Source: JACVRW01 sp963746825 | Lineage (GTDB): Bacteria > Actinomycetota > Thermoleophilia > Solirubrobacterales > Thermoleophilaceae | DNA: 64,000 nt | Assembly: GCA_963746825.1 (NCBI GenBank) | Contig: CAVVCU010000007.1 | Span: forward strand, 496,001 to 560,000 | Reading direction: 5' to 3' | Shown: in pieces, positions 25,887 to 34,832 of the stretch | Position numbering within the stretch: the first letter of the stretch is position 1 | Layout of the letters: each line of letters begins with the position of its first letter | Program-made: the position numbers and the translations under genes | The notes under the pieces: model-generated | Database searches by the model: none | What the model saw: the letters and a program-made list of their open reading frames with translations, nothing else | Told to the model about the DNA's origin: nothing

Positions 25887-26090
25887 CTAGCAGCAGCGCG
25901 CGCGGGGATTCGCATCGCGGTCGTCCATCCGCCAGCGCTCGAACTCGCGCCGGCTCATCACGGACTCGCCCGGATGGGCGGCGCCGCGATGCTCGACGTA
26001 GCGCTCGTAGGCCGTCTCGCCCGACACCTCGCGCAGGTAGCCGACGAAGCCGCGCGCCGCCCAGCCCAGCCGGGGGTGGGCCGACCACAT
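25887..26090 (-). CDS. ybdD: YbdD/YjiX-like small protein, CstA partner
   Basis: A 67-residue protein of the YbdD family (DUF466). It shows GFVGYLREVSGETAYERYVEH and HPGESVMSRREFERWRMDDRD, with a CC end, which fits family members. Its ATG overlaps the cstA stop (ATGA at 26087-26090 in effect), as in other bacteria where YbdD/YjiX follows the peptide or pyruvate transporter. It is thought to help transport, but the mechanism is not known. Confidence 0.85.
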   Translation of the reverse strand: MWSAHPRLGWAARGFVGYLREVSGETAYERYVEHRGAAHPGESVMSRREFERWRMDDRDANPRARCC

Positions 26091-28280
26091 CAGCGGCTCC
26101 CCGTCTCGACCGGCTCGCGCTCCTCGCGCCGGAAGCGGCCGCTGCCGTTGCCCACCTTGGCCATCTCCTCGCGCTCGGCCGGAGTGGCGATCAGGCCGGC
26201 GGGAGCAAACAGGCGCGAGGGCTCTGCCGGGACCTCGGTGGTCTCCAGCGGCCTTCGCCCGCGGATGATCCCGATCCATACGCGCATGGCGTCGGCGATT
26301 ATGACGATGATCAGCACGGCGAAGAAGGCGGCCAGCACGCCGTCGACCGTCGAGTTGGTCACGATCTGCTCCATGTCGCCCACGTTCTCGGCCGGCGCCA
26401 GCACCTCGCCCGCGTCGATCGCCTCCTGGAACGTGTCGCGCTGGGCGAAGAAGCCGAGCTTCGGGATCGTCGGAGAAGACCTTCTGGTAGCTGGCGGTGA
26501 GGGTGACCACGGCGTCCCACGCCAGCGGCACCCCGGTGATCCACGCCCACTTCAGCCGCCCCGACTTGATCAGGATGGTGGTGCCCACGGTCAGCGCGAC
26601 CGCGGCCAGCAGCTGGTTGGCGATGCCGAACAGCGGGAACAGCTGATTGATCCCGCCCAGCGGATCGGTGGCCCCGGTCCAGAGGAAATAGCCCCAGGCC
26701 GCCACCACGATCGCGCTCGTGAGCCAGAGGCCGGGCTTCCACGAAACGCGGCCGATCGGCTTCCACACGTTGCCGAGCGTGTCCTGCAGCATGAAGCGGC
26801 CGACCCGCGTGCCCGCGTCCACCGTGGTGAGGATGAACAGGGCCTCGAACATGATCGCGAAGTGGTACCAGAAGGCCTTGAGCCCGCTGCCGCCTATCAC
26901 GCCGGAGAAGATCTCCGACATGCCGACGGCCAGGGTGGGCGCGCCGCCCGTGCGGGCCACGAGGGTCTCCTCCTCGACGTCGTTGGCCGCCTGCTGCAGC
27001 TGATCCGGGCTGATGGTGAAGCCGAGATCGCCCACCGCCGTGGAGGCCGACTGCACCGTGTCGCCCACCACCCCCGCCGGCGCGTTCATCGCGAAGTAGA
27101 GGCCGGGGTCGAGGATCGACGCCGCGGTGATGGCCATCACGGCCACGAAGGACTCCATCAGCATCGCGCCGTAGCCGATGGTGCGGACCTGCGACTCCTT
27201 CTCGATCATCTTCGGCGTCGTGCCCGACGCGATCAGCGAGTGGAAGCCCGAGAGGGCGCCGCAGGCGATGATGATGAAGACGAAGGGGAACAGCGAGCCC
27301 GCGAAAACCGGTCCCTGGCCGTTGGATGCGAACTCGGTGAAGCGCTCGTTCTCGAGCACGGGCAGCGTCACGACGATGCCCACCGCGAGCAGCAGGATCG
27401 TGCCGATCTTCATGAAGGTCGAGAGGTAGTCGCGCGGGGCCAGCAGCATCCAGACCGGCAGCACGGACGCCGAGAAGCCGTAGACGACCAGGCAGATCAC
27501 CAGCGTCTCGGGGTCGAGGGTGAAGAAGTCGGCCAGCGCGCCGTCGGACTCCTGGACCCAGCCGCCGGCCAGGATGGCCAGGAGCAGCAGCGCCACGCCC
27601 AGCGCCGTGGTCTCGAGCACCCGGCCGGGCCGCAGCACGCGCAGGTAGAAGCCCATGAAGAGGGCGATCGGGATGGTCATCGCGATCGAGAACGTGCCCC
27701 ACGGCGACTCGGCCAGCGCCTGTACCACCACCAGCGCCAGCACGGCCAGCAGGATGATCATGATCGAGAAGACCGCGATCAGGGCGGCGACCCCGCCCAC
27801 CGGCCCGATCTCGTCGCGCGCCATCTGGCCGAGGCTCTTGCCGTCGCGGCGCATGGAGAAAAAGAGGGTGACCATGTCCTGCACCGCGCCCGCGAAGATC
27901 ACGCCGACGATGATCCACACCGTTCCGGGGAGGAATCCCATCTGAGCGGCCAAAACTGGGCCCACCAGTGGGCCCGCTCCCGCAATAGCCGCGAAATGGT
28001 GGCCGAAGAGCACCCGGCGATCGGTGGGCTGATAGTCATGATTGTTGTCGAGACGCTCGGCGGGGGTGGCCCGGCGGTCGTCGGCGCCCAGAACCTTCTT
28101 GGCTATGAAGCGTGCGTAAAAGCGGTACGCGATTGCGTACGAGCAGACCGCGGCGAAAAGCAGCCAGATCGCACTGATCTCCTCCCCGCGCGCAAGGGCG
28201 AGGATGCCCCACGCCACGGCGCCGAGCAGCGCCACCGCGCTCCAGATGATCACGCTTCGCAGACGAATACGCCCCTTCAC
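26090..28280 (-). CDS. cstA: CstA family carbon starvation protein (peptide/pyruvate transporter), frameshifted near C-terminus
   Basis: A large membrane protein, about 730 residues when corrected, with some 16-18 helices. The N-terminus contains AIAYRFYARFIAKKVLGADD, HFAAIAGAGPLVGPVLAAQMGF and the family AVQDMVTLFFSMRRDGKS; LIASGTTPKMIEKESQVRTIGYG is also characteristic. At about 26470 (gatcccgaagctcgg) one extra base takes the frame away; in the other frame the sequence continues KLGFFAQRDTFQEAI and a last helix, ending SR at 26090. CstA and its relatives take up peptides or pyruvate in carbon starvation. The 5' leader to 28361 has no clear operator. Confidence 0.9.
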
Positions 28281-28349
28281 GGTCTCCCCTCCTCCTCACT
28301 CGTGACGTTCATCACGTGCAACATGAGTCGGAGCTACCCGTTCAGGGGA

Positions 28350-28386
28350 TTCTCAATACAAAGAGGGCGCCCGCCGGGCGCCCTCT
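28350..28386 (-). terminator. intrinsic terminator
   Basis: A perfect 11 bp stem AGAGGGCGCCC (28362-28372) with GGGCGCCCTCT (28376-28386) and a three-base loop. On the minus strand it is followed by TTTGTATTG, giving a T-rich tail. It lies 26 bp past the stop of the gene at 28412-28888 and insulates cstA from it. Confidence 0.8.
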
Positions 28387-28411
28387 GGTAAAACCGGATG
28401 GAGCGGAGTGG

Positions 28412-28888
28412 CTAGCCCGTACTCACCGGCTCGCTCGAGCTCGAGCTGGCGCTCGACGAGCTCGAGTCGGGGGTGGTCGTGGCCGTGTACTCGAATTCCT
28501 CCTCGGCGCCGAACATCGCGTCGAGCACCTTCTTGCGCAGGCCTTCGCTGAGGGCGAGTGCCGCACCCGCGCCCACGAGAGCGAGCAGGAGCAGCCTGCC
28601 CTTTCTCTTCTTGCGCTTCTTGACTCCGCGCAGCTGGTCGGACGCTTCCTTGAGAGAAGCGGCCGCGTCCTTGAGCTCGCGCTGGGTCTTCTTGTCGTCG
28701 AGCGCCTTCGCCGGGCCCTTGCCGTTGATGCGCCCGTACGCGGTCTTGGCCGACGCGAAGGCGTTGCGCAGGTTCGCGCGCAACTCCTCGTCGGTCATCA
28801 AGCGTTGCACGTAGTCGTTCGAGCGGACCGCCTTGCCCGCCGCGAACACTCCGGCACCAGCCTTTGCGGCCTTTTTCTTCGCTGCCAT
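28412..28888 (-). CDS. basic membrane-associated protein of unknown function, Ser-rich end
   Basis: A 158-residue protein that I do not recognise. The first 95 residues are Lys/Ala-rich and helical (LRANLRNAFASAKTAYGRIN; LKDAAASLKEASDQLRGVKK), then KKRKKRKGR leads to one hydrophobic helix (LLLLALVGAGAALALS, about 97-113) and a cytoplasm- or surface-facing tail ending in about 20 Ser residues. Similar small basic single-helix proteins occur near lon in related genomes as far as I recall, but I cannot confirm this. It has its own terminator. Confidence 0.7.
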   Translation of the reverse strand: MAAKKKAAKAGAGVFAAGKAVRSNDYVQRLMTDEELRANLRNAFASAKTAYGRINGKGPAKALDDKKTQRELKDAAASLKEASDQLRGVKKRKKRKGRLLLLALVGAGAALALSEGLRKKVLDAMFGAEEEFEYTATTTPDSSSSSASSSSSEPVSTG

Positions 28889-28957
28889 TGCTCTCCTAGG
28901 ATCCGCTTTCCGGTGACACCATACCCGGCTTCGGGCGCTGAGAACCGAAACCCGCTG

Positions 28958-31390
28958 CTAATTACGAACCCGCCGGCTTGCGGCGCGCTTCGTAGACCCG
29001 GATCCGCGCGCAGCCGGCCGAGCCGGCTGCTTGCGGCCAAGCGCCGCGTCCAGCACCTCGCTCACCTCGTCCACCAGCACGAACTTCAGCTTCTTGCGCA
29101 GGTGCTCGGGGATGTCCTCGATGTCGGCCTCGTTGCGGCGGGGTATCACGAGCCGCTTGATCCCAGCCCGCTGGGCGGCCAGCGCCTTCTCCTTGAGCCC
29201 GCCGATGGGAAGGACCTGGCCGCTCAGCGTGATCTCCCCGGTCATCGCGGTGTCGGCGCGCACGGGGCGGCCGGAGGCGCGCGAGGCCAGAGCGGTGGCC
29301 ATGGTGATGCCGGCGCTCGGGCCGTCCTTGGGGATCGCGCCGGCGGGAACGTGGACGTGCAGGTCGTTCTCGCGAAAGAAATTCTCGGGCAGGTCGCCGT
29401 CGAGTGACTTGACGTACGACAGCGCGGCGGCGGCCGACTCCTTCATCACGTCGCCCAGCTGGCCGGTGATCTGCAGCTTGCCGTCGCCCGGGTAGGCGGT
29501 GGCCTCGACGAAGAGCACGTCACCGCCGGCCGGGGTCCAGGCCAGTCCGGTGGCCACCCCCGGCTCGCTGGTTCGCCTCGCCACGTCGGACTGAAACCGC
29601 GGCCGGCCCAGCAGCTCGGGGATCGCCTTCGCGCGGATGGTCCGCTTCGACCTGCGCGTGCCCTCCGCGAACTCGCGCGCCACCTTGCGGCACACCGAGC
29701 CGATCTCGCGCTCGAGCCCGCGCACGCCGGCCTCGCGCGTGTAGCCGTCGATGATCAGATCGAGCGCGTCGGCGGCGAACTCGATCTTCGAGCGCCCCAG
29801 GCCGTTGCGCTCGGTCTGCCTCGGAACGAGATAGCGCTTGGCGATCTCGCGTTTCTCCTCGTGCGTGTAGCCGGCCAGCTCGATGAGCTCCATGCGGTCA
29901 CGCAGAGCCGGCGGCACCAGGTCGATCTGGTTGGCGGTGCAGATGAAGAACACGCTCGACAGGTCGAAGGGCAGGTCGAGGTAGTGATCGCGAAACGTCG
30001 AGTTCTGCTCGGGGTCGAGCACCTCGAGCATCGCGCTGGCCGGATCGCCGCGGAAGTCGGTGCCCATCTTGTCGATCTCGTCGATCATCAGAACCGGGTT
30101 GTTGGAGCCCGCGTCGCGCATGGCGCGCAGGATCGTTCCCGGCATGGCGCCGATGTAGGTGCGGCGGTGCCCGCGGATCTCCGACTCGTCGCGCACCCCG
30201 CCCACAGAGATGCGCTCGAACTGGCGGCCCATGGCGCCGGCGATGGAGCGGCCGAGCGAGGTCTTGCCCACCCCGGGCGGGCCCACGAAACAGAGGATCG
30301 ACGACCGGGCGTCCGGCTTGAGCTTGCGCACGGCGAGGAACTCGAGGATGCGGTCCTTGACCCTCTCGATGTCGTAGTGGTCGCGGTCGAGCGCCGCGCG
30401 CGCATCCTTGAGATCGAGGCTGTCCTCGGTGGCCTGCGACCAGGGCAGGTCGGCCAGCCACTCGAGGTAGGTGCGGATCACGCCGTGCTCGGCCGCCTGC
30501 GGGGGCAGACGCTCGAAGCGCTGCAGCTCGCGGTCGGCCTGCTTCTGTGCGTGCTCGGGGAGCGCCGCGCGCTCGAGGCGCTCGCGCATCTCCGCCGCCT
30601 CGGCCTCGGTCTCGTCGACCTCGCCGAGCTCCTCCTGGATCGCCTTGAGCTGCTGGCGCAGCAGGTACTCGCGCTGGCCCTTGTCCATCTCGGACTGGAC
30701 CTGCGACTGGATCCGCGTCCCGATCTCCAGCAGCTCCTGCTCGCGTGCGAGCACCTCGGAGAGCATGCGCAGCCGCTTGGCCACGTTGCGCTCCTCGAGC
30801 AGCGCCTGCTTCTCCTCGGTCTTCAGGCGCAACGCACCGGCGACCATGCTCGCGAGCTCCGAGGGATCCTCGATGTTGTTGACGGCGATCGACAGCTCCT
30901 CGGGCAGGTAGGGGAGCCCCTCGATGATGCGCGAGAAGATGGTCTGCACGGTGCGGTGCAGTCCCTCGAGCTCGGGCGTCGGGTCGATCTCGTCCGGCGC
31001 CTCGGCGATGCGGGCGACCAGGTAGGGATCGGTGGCCACGTAGTCGCCGAGCTCCACCCGCTGGGCCCCGTGGACCAGGATGCGCAGCGTGCCGTCGGGC
31101 ACCTTGAGCATGCGCGCCACCACCCCGGCGACGCCCACCGAGTACAGCTGCTCGGGACCGGGCTCCTGGTTCTCGGGATCTCTCGACGCGACCATGGCGA
31201 GCATCCGGTTGCCGGCCAGCACGTCGTTGATCAGCTGGACCGAGCGCTCCTGCCCGATGGCCAGGGGCGTGAGCGTCTCGGGGAAGGGGACCGAGTCGAG
31301 CAGCGGCAGGATCGGGAGAGCGTCCGGCATGGTCGCCTTGACCTCCGCGATCACGGCCTCGCCCTCGCCGGCGGGGATGGTGATGCTCAC
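28958..31390 (-). CDS. lon: ATP-dependent protease Lon (LonA)
   Basis: A 810-residue cytoplasmic AAA+ protease that degrades damaged and regulatory proteins. The N-terminal substrate domain has LPILPLLDSVPFPETLTPL, the AAA+ module has Walker A GPPGVGKTSLG (about 370-378) and Walker B MIDEIDKMG, and the C-terminal protease domain has the catalytic Ser in KDGPSAGITMA (about 692) and Lys in GGLKEKALAA (about 733-735). The GTG start at 31388-31390 overlaps the hsp20 stop (GTGA), so the two are translationally coupled, an unusual but sensible protein-quality pair. The tail is basic (KRAASRRVRN). Confidence 0.96.
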   Translation of the reverse strand: MSITIPAGEGEAVIAEVKATMPDALPILPLLDSVPFPETLTPLAIGQERSVQLINDVLAGNRMLAMVASRDPENQEPGPEQLYSVGVAGVVARMLKVPDGTLRILVHGAQRVELGDYVATDPYLVARIAEAPDEIDPTPELEGLHRTVQTIFSRIIEGLPYLPEELSIAVNNIEDPSELASMVAGALRLKTEEKQALLEERNVAKRLRMLSEVLAREQELLEIGTRIQSQVQSEMDKGQREYLLRQQLKAIQEELGEVDETEAEAAEMRERLERAALPEHAQKQADRELQRFERLPPQAAEHGVIRTYLEWLADLPWSQATEDSLDLKDARAALDRDHYDIERVKDRILEFLAVRKLKPDARSSILCFVGPPGVGKTSLGRSIAGAMGRQFERISVGGVRDESEIRGHRRTYIGAMPGTILRAMRDAGSNNPVLMIDEIDKMGTDFRGDPASAMLEVLDPEQNSTFRDHYLDLPFDLSSVFFICTANQIDLVPPALRDRMELIELAGYTHEEKREIAKRYLVPRQTERNGLGRSKIEFAADALDLIIDGYTREAGVRGLEREIGSVCRKVAREFAEGTRRSKRTIRAKAIPELLGRPRFQSDVARRTSEPGVATGLAWTPAGGDVLFVEATAYPGDGKLQITGQLGDVMKESAAAALSYVKSLDGDLPENFFRENDLHVHVPAGAIPKDGPSAGITMATALASRASGRPVRADTAMTGEITLSGQVLPIGGLKEKALAAQRAGIKRLVIPRRNEADIEDIPEHLRKKLKFVLVDEVSEVLDAALGRKQPARPAARGSGSTKRAASRRVRN

Positions 31391-31833
31391 GGCCCGGGAT
31401 CTCGGATCGGCACGTGGCGAACGCTTTCGTCGGGACGCGCGAGGGGAATCTGCACCTCGAGGATCCCGTCCTCGTAGGAGGCCCGGGCGGCGTCGGCCAC
31501 CACGTCGGCGCCCAACTCGACCACGCGGCGGAAGGGGCCGTTCTCGATCTCGATCTGCTGGTAGAGGCGCCCGCCCGCCTTGGCCGGACGGCGCTCGCCG
31601 GCGATCAGGAGCTGGCGCCCGCGAATCTCGAGGGCCACGTCGGCGATGTCGATCCCGGCCAGGTCGGCCGTGACCACGGCACGCGGCGGGTCGTCCACGT
31701 AGAAGACGTCGACCGAGGGCGAGAAGCCGCGGCCGCGCAGGCCGGTCTGGCGCTCGAACACATCGCCGAAGAGGGTGTCGATCTCGCGCCGCATGCGCTC
31801 GAAGTTGGCGAACAGATCGCGGGACTGAGCCAC
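31387..31833 (-). CDS. Hsp20/alpha-crystallin family small heat shock protein
   Basis: A 148-residue ATP-independent chaperone. The alpha-crystallin domain runs from about 40 to 130: PSVDVFYVDDPPRAVVTADLAGIDIADVALEIRGR in outline, then LLIAGERRP and EIENGPFRRVVELGADV. The C-terminus carries only a weak version of the IxI motif (VRHVPI). It precedes lon with GTGA overlap, so both should rise together under stress; no CIRCE or HAIR element is seen upstream, where the oxidoreductase gene ends 25 bp away. Confidence 0.9.
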   Translation of the reverse strand: MAQSRDLFANFERMRREIDTLFGDVFERQTGLRGRGFSPSVDVFYVDDPPRAVVTADLAGIDIADVALEIRGRQLLIAGERRPAKAGGRLYQQIEIENGPFRRVVELGADVVADAARASYEDGILEVQIPLARPDESVRHVPIRDPGP

Positions 31834-31858
31834 GCGCGGAGCATAGACACGGGCTCGA

Positions 31859-33280
31859 TCAGCGTCGTGGCGCGAGCGCGGCCTGCGCGGCCCAGTAGCC
31901 GCCCATGCCGTGGACCCCGCCGCCGGGCGGGGTCGAGGACGAACAGAGGTAGACGCCGTCGATCGGCGTGGAATAGGGAACCGGCCGCACGACGGGGCGC
32001 GTGAAGAGCTGGGTCGGGCTCTGGAGTCCCCCGTTGATGTCGCCGCCCACGTAGTTGGGGTTGCGCCGCTGCACCTCGGCGCTGTCCATGACCGACCGGA
32101 TCAGGATCCGGTCGCCGAAGCCAGGAGCGAAGCGCTCGACCTGCGCCTCGATCGCCGCCGTCATATCGCGCGTGGAGCCGTTGGGCACGTGGCAGTAGGC
32201 CCAGCCGGTGTGCTTTCCCTCGGGTGCGCGGGAGGGGTCGGCCACCGTGGCCTGCACCAGCAACACGAACGGCCGCTCGGCGTGCTCGCCGCGCGCCACC
32301 GCCTCCTCGGCGGCCACGATCTCGTCGAGGGTGCCGCCCAGGTGGACGGTGCCCGCCCGCGCTGACTCCGGCGCGCTCCAGGGAATCGGTCCGTCGAGGG
32401 CCCAGTCGATCTTGAAGATGCCCGGGCCGTAGCGGAAGCGCTCCAGCGCGCGGCGGTAGCGCCCGGGCAGCCGCGAGCCCGCCATCTCGAGCAGGCCCTG
32501 CGGGGTGAGGTCGAGCAGCACGGGAGCGGCGTCGGCCGGAAGCTGTCGCAGGTCGCTCACCCAGCGGCCGGGCTCGATGCGCCCGCCCAGCTCGCGCAGG
32601 TGGGAGGCCATCGCGTCGACCAGGCTCTGGGAGCCGCCGCGCGCCACGGGCCAGCCCACCGCGTGGGCGCTCAGCACGAGCACGAGCCCGAAGGCCGCGC
32701 TGAGCGGAGCTCGCAACGAGACCATCGAGTGCGCCGCGCAGCCCGCGAAAAGCGCCCGCGCCTTCTCGCCCTCGAAGCGCGAGCGGGCCAGGCCCGCCGC
32801 CGACTGGACGGCGTTGCGGCCGAAGCGGGCCAGCGGGAGCGGATGTGCCGGTACCCGCGCCGGCGCCAGCACGTCCTCGAAGAGGGCGTCGGCTCGGCCC
32901 ACGAGCGGCGCGAACAGCCGCCGGTAGGCGCTCTCGTCGGCCCCGAGCCCACGCGCGGTGTGCTCCACCGAGCGCTCGAGCATCGCCACCGTGCCGTCGT
33001 CGAGGGGGTGGGCCAGCGGGGCGGGCGGATGCAGCAGCTCCAGGCCGTGGTCGGCAAGCGGGAGCGTGCGCAGGAAGGGCGAGGCGAGCGCCAGCGCGTG
33101 CACCGTCGAGCAGGTGTCGTGCACGTAGCCCGGCATGGTGAGCTCCGCGGAACGGCAGCCGCCGCCCAGCGTCGTGTCGCCCTCCATGAGGGTGACCGGG
33201 CGGCCGGCCTGGGCGAGAGCGATGGCGCCGGCCAGCCCGTTGGGGCCGGCGCCGACGACTACTGCTCCGTGGCCCGCGAT
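31859..33280 (-). CDS. NAD(P)/FAD-dependent oxidoreductase, phytoene desaturase-like, start codon unclear
   Basis: About 474 residues of the phytoene-desaturase/CrtI-like amine-oxidase superfamily. The FAD dinucleotide loop VVVGAGPNGLAGAIALAQAG is at the very N-terminus, with LMEGDTTLGGGCRSAEL next and the C-terminal YLCSSSTPPGGGVHGMGGY typical of the family. The first ATG (33187) lies after the loop, so the true start is upstream, but the frame back to the in-frame TGA of the CFA gene (33293-33295) has no ATG, GTG, TTG or CTG. An ATC at 33280, eight bases after GGGGGG, is used here as a placeholder. A sequence error is possible. It follows the CFA synthase gene and may act on membrane lipids. 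Confidence 0.8.
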   Translation of the reverse strand: MAGHGAVVVGAGPNGLAGAIALAQAGRPVTLMEGDTTLGGGCRSAELTMPGYVHDTCSTVHALALASPFLRTLPLADHGLELLHPPAPLAHPLDDGTVAMLERSVEHTARGLGADESAYRRLFAPLVGRADALFEDVLAPARVPAHPLPLARFGRNAVQSAAGLARSRFEGEKARALFAGCAAHSMVSLRAPLSAAFGLVLVLSAHAVGWPVARGGSQSLVDAMASHLRELGGRIEPGRWVSDLRQLPADAAPVLLDLTPQGLLEMAGSRLPGRYRRALERFRYGPGIFKIDWALDGPIPWSAPESARAGTVHLGGTLDEIVAAEEAVARGEHAERPFVLLVQATVADPSRAPEGKHTGWAYCHVPNGSTRDMTAAIEAQVERFAPGFGDRILIRSVMDSAEVQRRNPNYVGGDINGGLQSPTQLFTRPVVRPVPYSTPIDGVYLCSSSTPPGGGVHGMGGYWAAQAALAPRR

Positions 33281-33292
33281 GGCCTTCCCCCC

Positions 33293-34576
33293 TCAGACGA
33301 CCGAGCGGGCGAAGCGCCCTTCCCGCTCGCGTTGCGCCCACCAGGGGCGCAGCGGAACGCCCGACCGGCCTTCGGAGTCCGGGCGCACCCCGAGGAACTG
33401 GTGGATCTCCACCCGGTTGGTCTCGAACGCGATGCGCGAGACCGCCATGTAGAGGCGCCAGGCCCTGGCCTTGCGCTCGCCGACCTCGCCCACGGCCGCG
33501 TCCCAGTGGTGCTCGAGGTTGCGACCCCACTCCCTGAGCGTCATGCCGTAGTGCTCGCGCAGGTTCTCGCTGTGGCGAACCTCCAAGCCGTGGTCGTGCA
33601 TCGCGCCGACCACGGTGCCCGGCCCCTGTAGCTCGCCGTCGGGAAAGATGTAGCGGTCGTTGAAGCCGCCGATCTTCGTGGCGCCGACGTTCGAGGGCCT
33701 GGTGATCGTGTGGTTGAGGATGCGCCCGCCGGGGCGCAGCTTGCCGCAGAGAAGCGTGAAGTGACCGCCCAGCTCATCGGTGCCGATGTGCTCCATCGTG
33801 CCCACGGAGGAGATCGCGTCGAAGCCCGTCTCCTCGACCTCGCGGTAGTCGAGGTGGCGGATCTCGACGCGGTCGCCCAGGCCCGCCTCCTCGATGGCCC
33901 GGCGCGCCCACAGCACCTGCTGCTGGGAGAGCGTCACGCCGAGCGCGCTCACCCCGTAGTGCTCGGCGGCGTGGCGGATGAGCGCGCCCCACCCCGCGCC
34001 CACGTCGAGCAGGCGCTGCCCGGGCTGGAGATCGAGCTTGCGGCAGATCAGGTCGACCTTCTCGGTCTGCGCCTCGTCGAGGGTCGAGTCGGCGTCGGAG
34101 AACACCGCACACGAGTAGGTCATCGTGGGCCCGAGGACCATCTCGTAGAAGCGGTTGGACATGTCGTAGTGATGGGCGATCGCGGCGGCGTCGCGCTCGG
34201 GCGAGTGGGGGCGCAGCTTGCGCCGCCAGGGGGGCGGTGCCTCCTCAGGAGGGATCGGCGGCGGGCGCAGCGCGGAGCGACCGATGCCCGCCACCACGCG
34301 CAGCGCGTCGCGCGGGCGCACGTCGACCCGGCGGTGGGCGAGCAGCGAGGCCAGCGTGTCGTGGAGGTCTCCGTGAATGTCGAGCGCGCCGGTCACGTAC
34401 GCGCGCGCCAGGCCCAGCTCGCCGGGGGCCGTGAGCAGGTAGCGCAGCGCCAGCGGGGAGCGCAGCTCGACCATCATCTCGGCGTCGCGCGGGCCGGCGA
34501 CGCTGCCGTCGTAGGCCCGGAAGCCCACGTTGATGTCCTCGTCGACGAGGCGCCCGAAGAACTCGCCGAGCTTCAC
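33293..34576 (-). CDS. cyclopropane-fatty-acyl-phospholipid synthase family methyltransferase
   Basis: A 427-residue AdoMet-dependent enzyme that modifies unsaturated acyl chains in membrane phospholipids. The N-terminal lipid-binding part runs to about 125. AdoMet motif I is LDVGAGWGALIRHAAEHYG (about 190-208); FDAISSVGTMEHIG and RFYEMVLGPTMTYSCAVF are family segments. The GTG 34576 start overlaps the stop of the preceding small gene (GTGA), and the longer frame to 34813 is Arg-rich shadow sequence. It is followed in the same reading frame, after TGA, by the FAD oxidoreductase; the pair resembles methyltransferase-flavoenzyme pairs that make branched or cyclopropane acids. Confidence 0.9.
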   Translation of the reverse strand: MKLGEFFGRLVDEDINVGFRAYDGSVAGPRDAEMMVELRSPLALRYLLTAPGELGLARAYVTGALDIHGDLHDTLASLLAHRRVDVRPRDALRVVAGIGRSALRPPPIPPEEAPPPWRRKLRPHSPERDAAAIAHHYDMSNRFYEMVLGPTMTYSCAVFSDADSTLDEAQTEKVDLICRKLDLQPGQRLLDVGAGWGALIRHAAEHYGVSALGVTLSQQQVLWARRAIEEAGLGDRVEIRHLDYREVEETGFDAISSVGTMEHIGTDELGGHFTLLCGKLRPGGRILNHTITRPSNVGATKIGGFNDRYIFPDGELQGPGTVVGAMHDHGLEVRHSENLREHYGMTLREWGRNLEHHWDAAVGEVGERKARAWRLYMAVSRIAFETNRVEIHQFLGVRPDSEGRSGVPLRPWWAQREREGRFARSVV

Positions 34577-34776
34577 AGGGACAGCTGCGCGCGGAGGCGG
34601 TCGACCTCGGCCTTCGCCTCTGTCAGGCTCGAGCCCTTCTGCTTGTGCACGAGCGCCACGGCCTGCACGTTGTTGCCGTCGCGCAGGAGTTGGACGAGCT
34701 CGGGGTCGGCCTCGGCCGCCGGGGCAGCGGCGACGGGCGCCTGCCCTCCGGAAAGCCTGCGCTCGAGCTCGGCCAC
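34573..34776 (-). CDS. small protein with ribosomal L7/L12 C-terminal-like motif
   Basis: About 67 residues from GTG 34776 (the reading frame is open for some 15 codons further upstream, but without an ATG, GTG or TTG). The N-terminal heptad pattern VAELERRL suggests a short coiled coil; the Ala/Pro linker follows; the C-terminal LVQLLRDGNNVQAVALVHKQKGSSLTEAKAEVDRL resembles the L7/L12 C-terminal domain family in length and spacing, a fold also seen in small stand-alone actinobacterial proteins. The function is unknown. GTGA overlap couples it to the CFA gene. Confidence 0.6.
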   Translation of the reverse strand: MAELERRLSGGQAPVAAAPAAEADPELVQLLRDGNNVQAVALVHKQKGSSLTEAKAEVDRLRAQLSL

Positions 34777-34832
34777 GCGCAGCTCGAGCGCGGCGATCTG
34801 CTGTCGGGCCCATTCGTCGATGGGCGGGCAGT

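Noticed and set aside
25860..28391. Open frame of 843 codons opposite cstA
   Set aside because: Mirror of a conserved membrane transporter gene; no domain is visible.
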